Source of the DNA: Paenibacillus sp. UBA6285
GTDB taxonomy: Bacteria; Bacillota; Bacilli; Paenibacillales; Paenibacillaceae
DNA: 5,291 nt
Reading direction: 5' to 3'
NCBI GenBank assembly: GCA_002438345.1
Contig: DJUJ01000010.1
Coordinates: 10,418 to 15,708 of the forward strand
In this document: positions 5,240 to 5,291 of the stretch, in pieces
Layout of the letters: each line of letters opens with the position of its first letter
Numbering within the stretch: position 1 is the stretch's first letter
Position numbers and translations under genes: made by a program
Notes under the pieces: model-generated
The model's database searches: none
What the model was told of the DNA's origin: nothing
Seen by the model: only the letters and a program-made list of their open reading frames with translations

Positions 5240-5291
5240 CAGAATTCAAGTCAATTTCGCTATTTGGGTATCGTTTAAGCATAAAAACAAT

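Noticed and set aside
5236..5291. Minus-strand open frame entering from the right edge and ending at a TAA within the mutS2 -10 box
   Set aside because: Only about 18 codons are visible. They include a possible ATG without a ribosome binding site and do not resemble a PolX C-terminus that I can recognise. The segment is too short to call either way.
1..5291. Mobile element, CRISPR array or prophage attachment site
   Set aside because: No transposase, integrase, regularly spaced repeats or long terminal repeats were seen, and base composition shows no obvious break.

Overview
The window looks like chromosomal DNA from an endospore-forming Firmicute, most likely Paenibacillus or a close relative. 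The main reasons are a full-length MutS2 followed directly by a DUF350 membrane protein, the mutSB-yshE order known from Bacillus subtilis, and the first codons of a gene resembling a CotF-type spore coat protein at the left edge. AAGGAGG-type ribosome binding sites and GTG/TTG starts fit this. The genus is inferred; no rRNA or other marker is present.

Layout, left to right. Bases 1-77 (minus) hold the first 25 codons of the coat-like gene, which runs off the window. It is divergent from a complete plus-strand FAD-dependent oxidoreductase of the DAO family (255-1496). The shared region of about 180 bp carries weak promoter candidates in both directions and a 14-bp palindrome. The oxidoreductase ends at a strong 17-bp terminator hairpin (1511-1555) that also ends the convergent minus-strand unit.

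Everything to the right of the hairpin is on the minus strand. In transcription order it is: a near-consensus -10 box (5234-5239); mutS2 (5201-2835, TTG start); a four-segment DUF350 membrane protein, the yshE homologue (2803-2384, GTG start); a stem-loop (2338-2380); an intergenic stretch of about 160 bp with a weak promoter candidate; a 26-codon ORF for a one-helix membrane peptide (2221-2141) behind a consensus ribosome binding site; and, 33 bp later, an acidic protein with four paired-cysteine motifs (2107-1565).

mutS2 and yshE form an evident operon with a 31-bp gap. The small peptide and the cysteine-rich protein look like a second two-gene unit. MutS2 acts on branched DNA and, in B. 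subtilis, on collided ribosomes; the role of its DUF350 partner is unknown. The coat-like gene and the oxidoreductase have no clear functional link to the rest.

I found no tRNA, rRNA, CRISPR array, insertion sequence, attachment site or clear sign of recent transfer. Most of the window is ordinary core genome. The least described part is the small-peptide plus cysteine-rich protein pair; I have no evidence that it forms a new system beyond conserved-looking gene design and close spacing.
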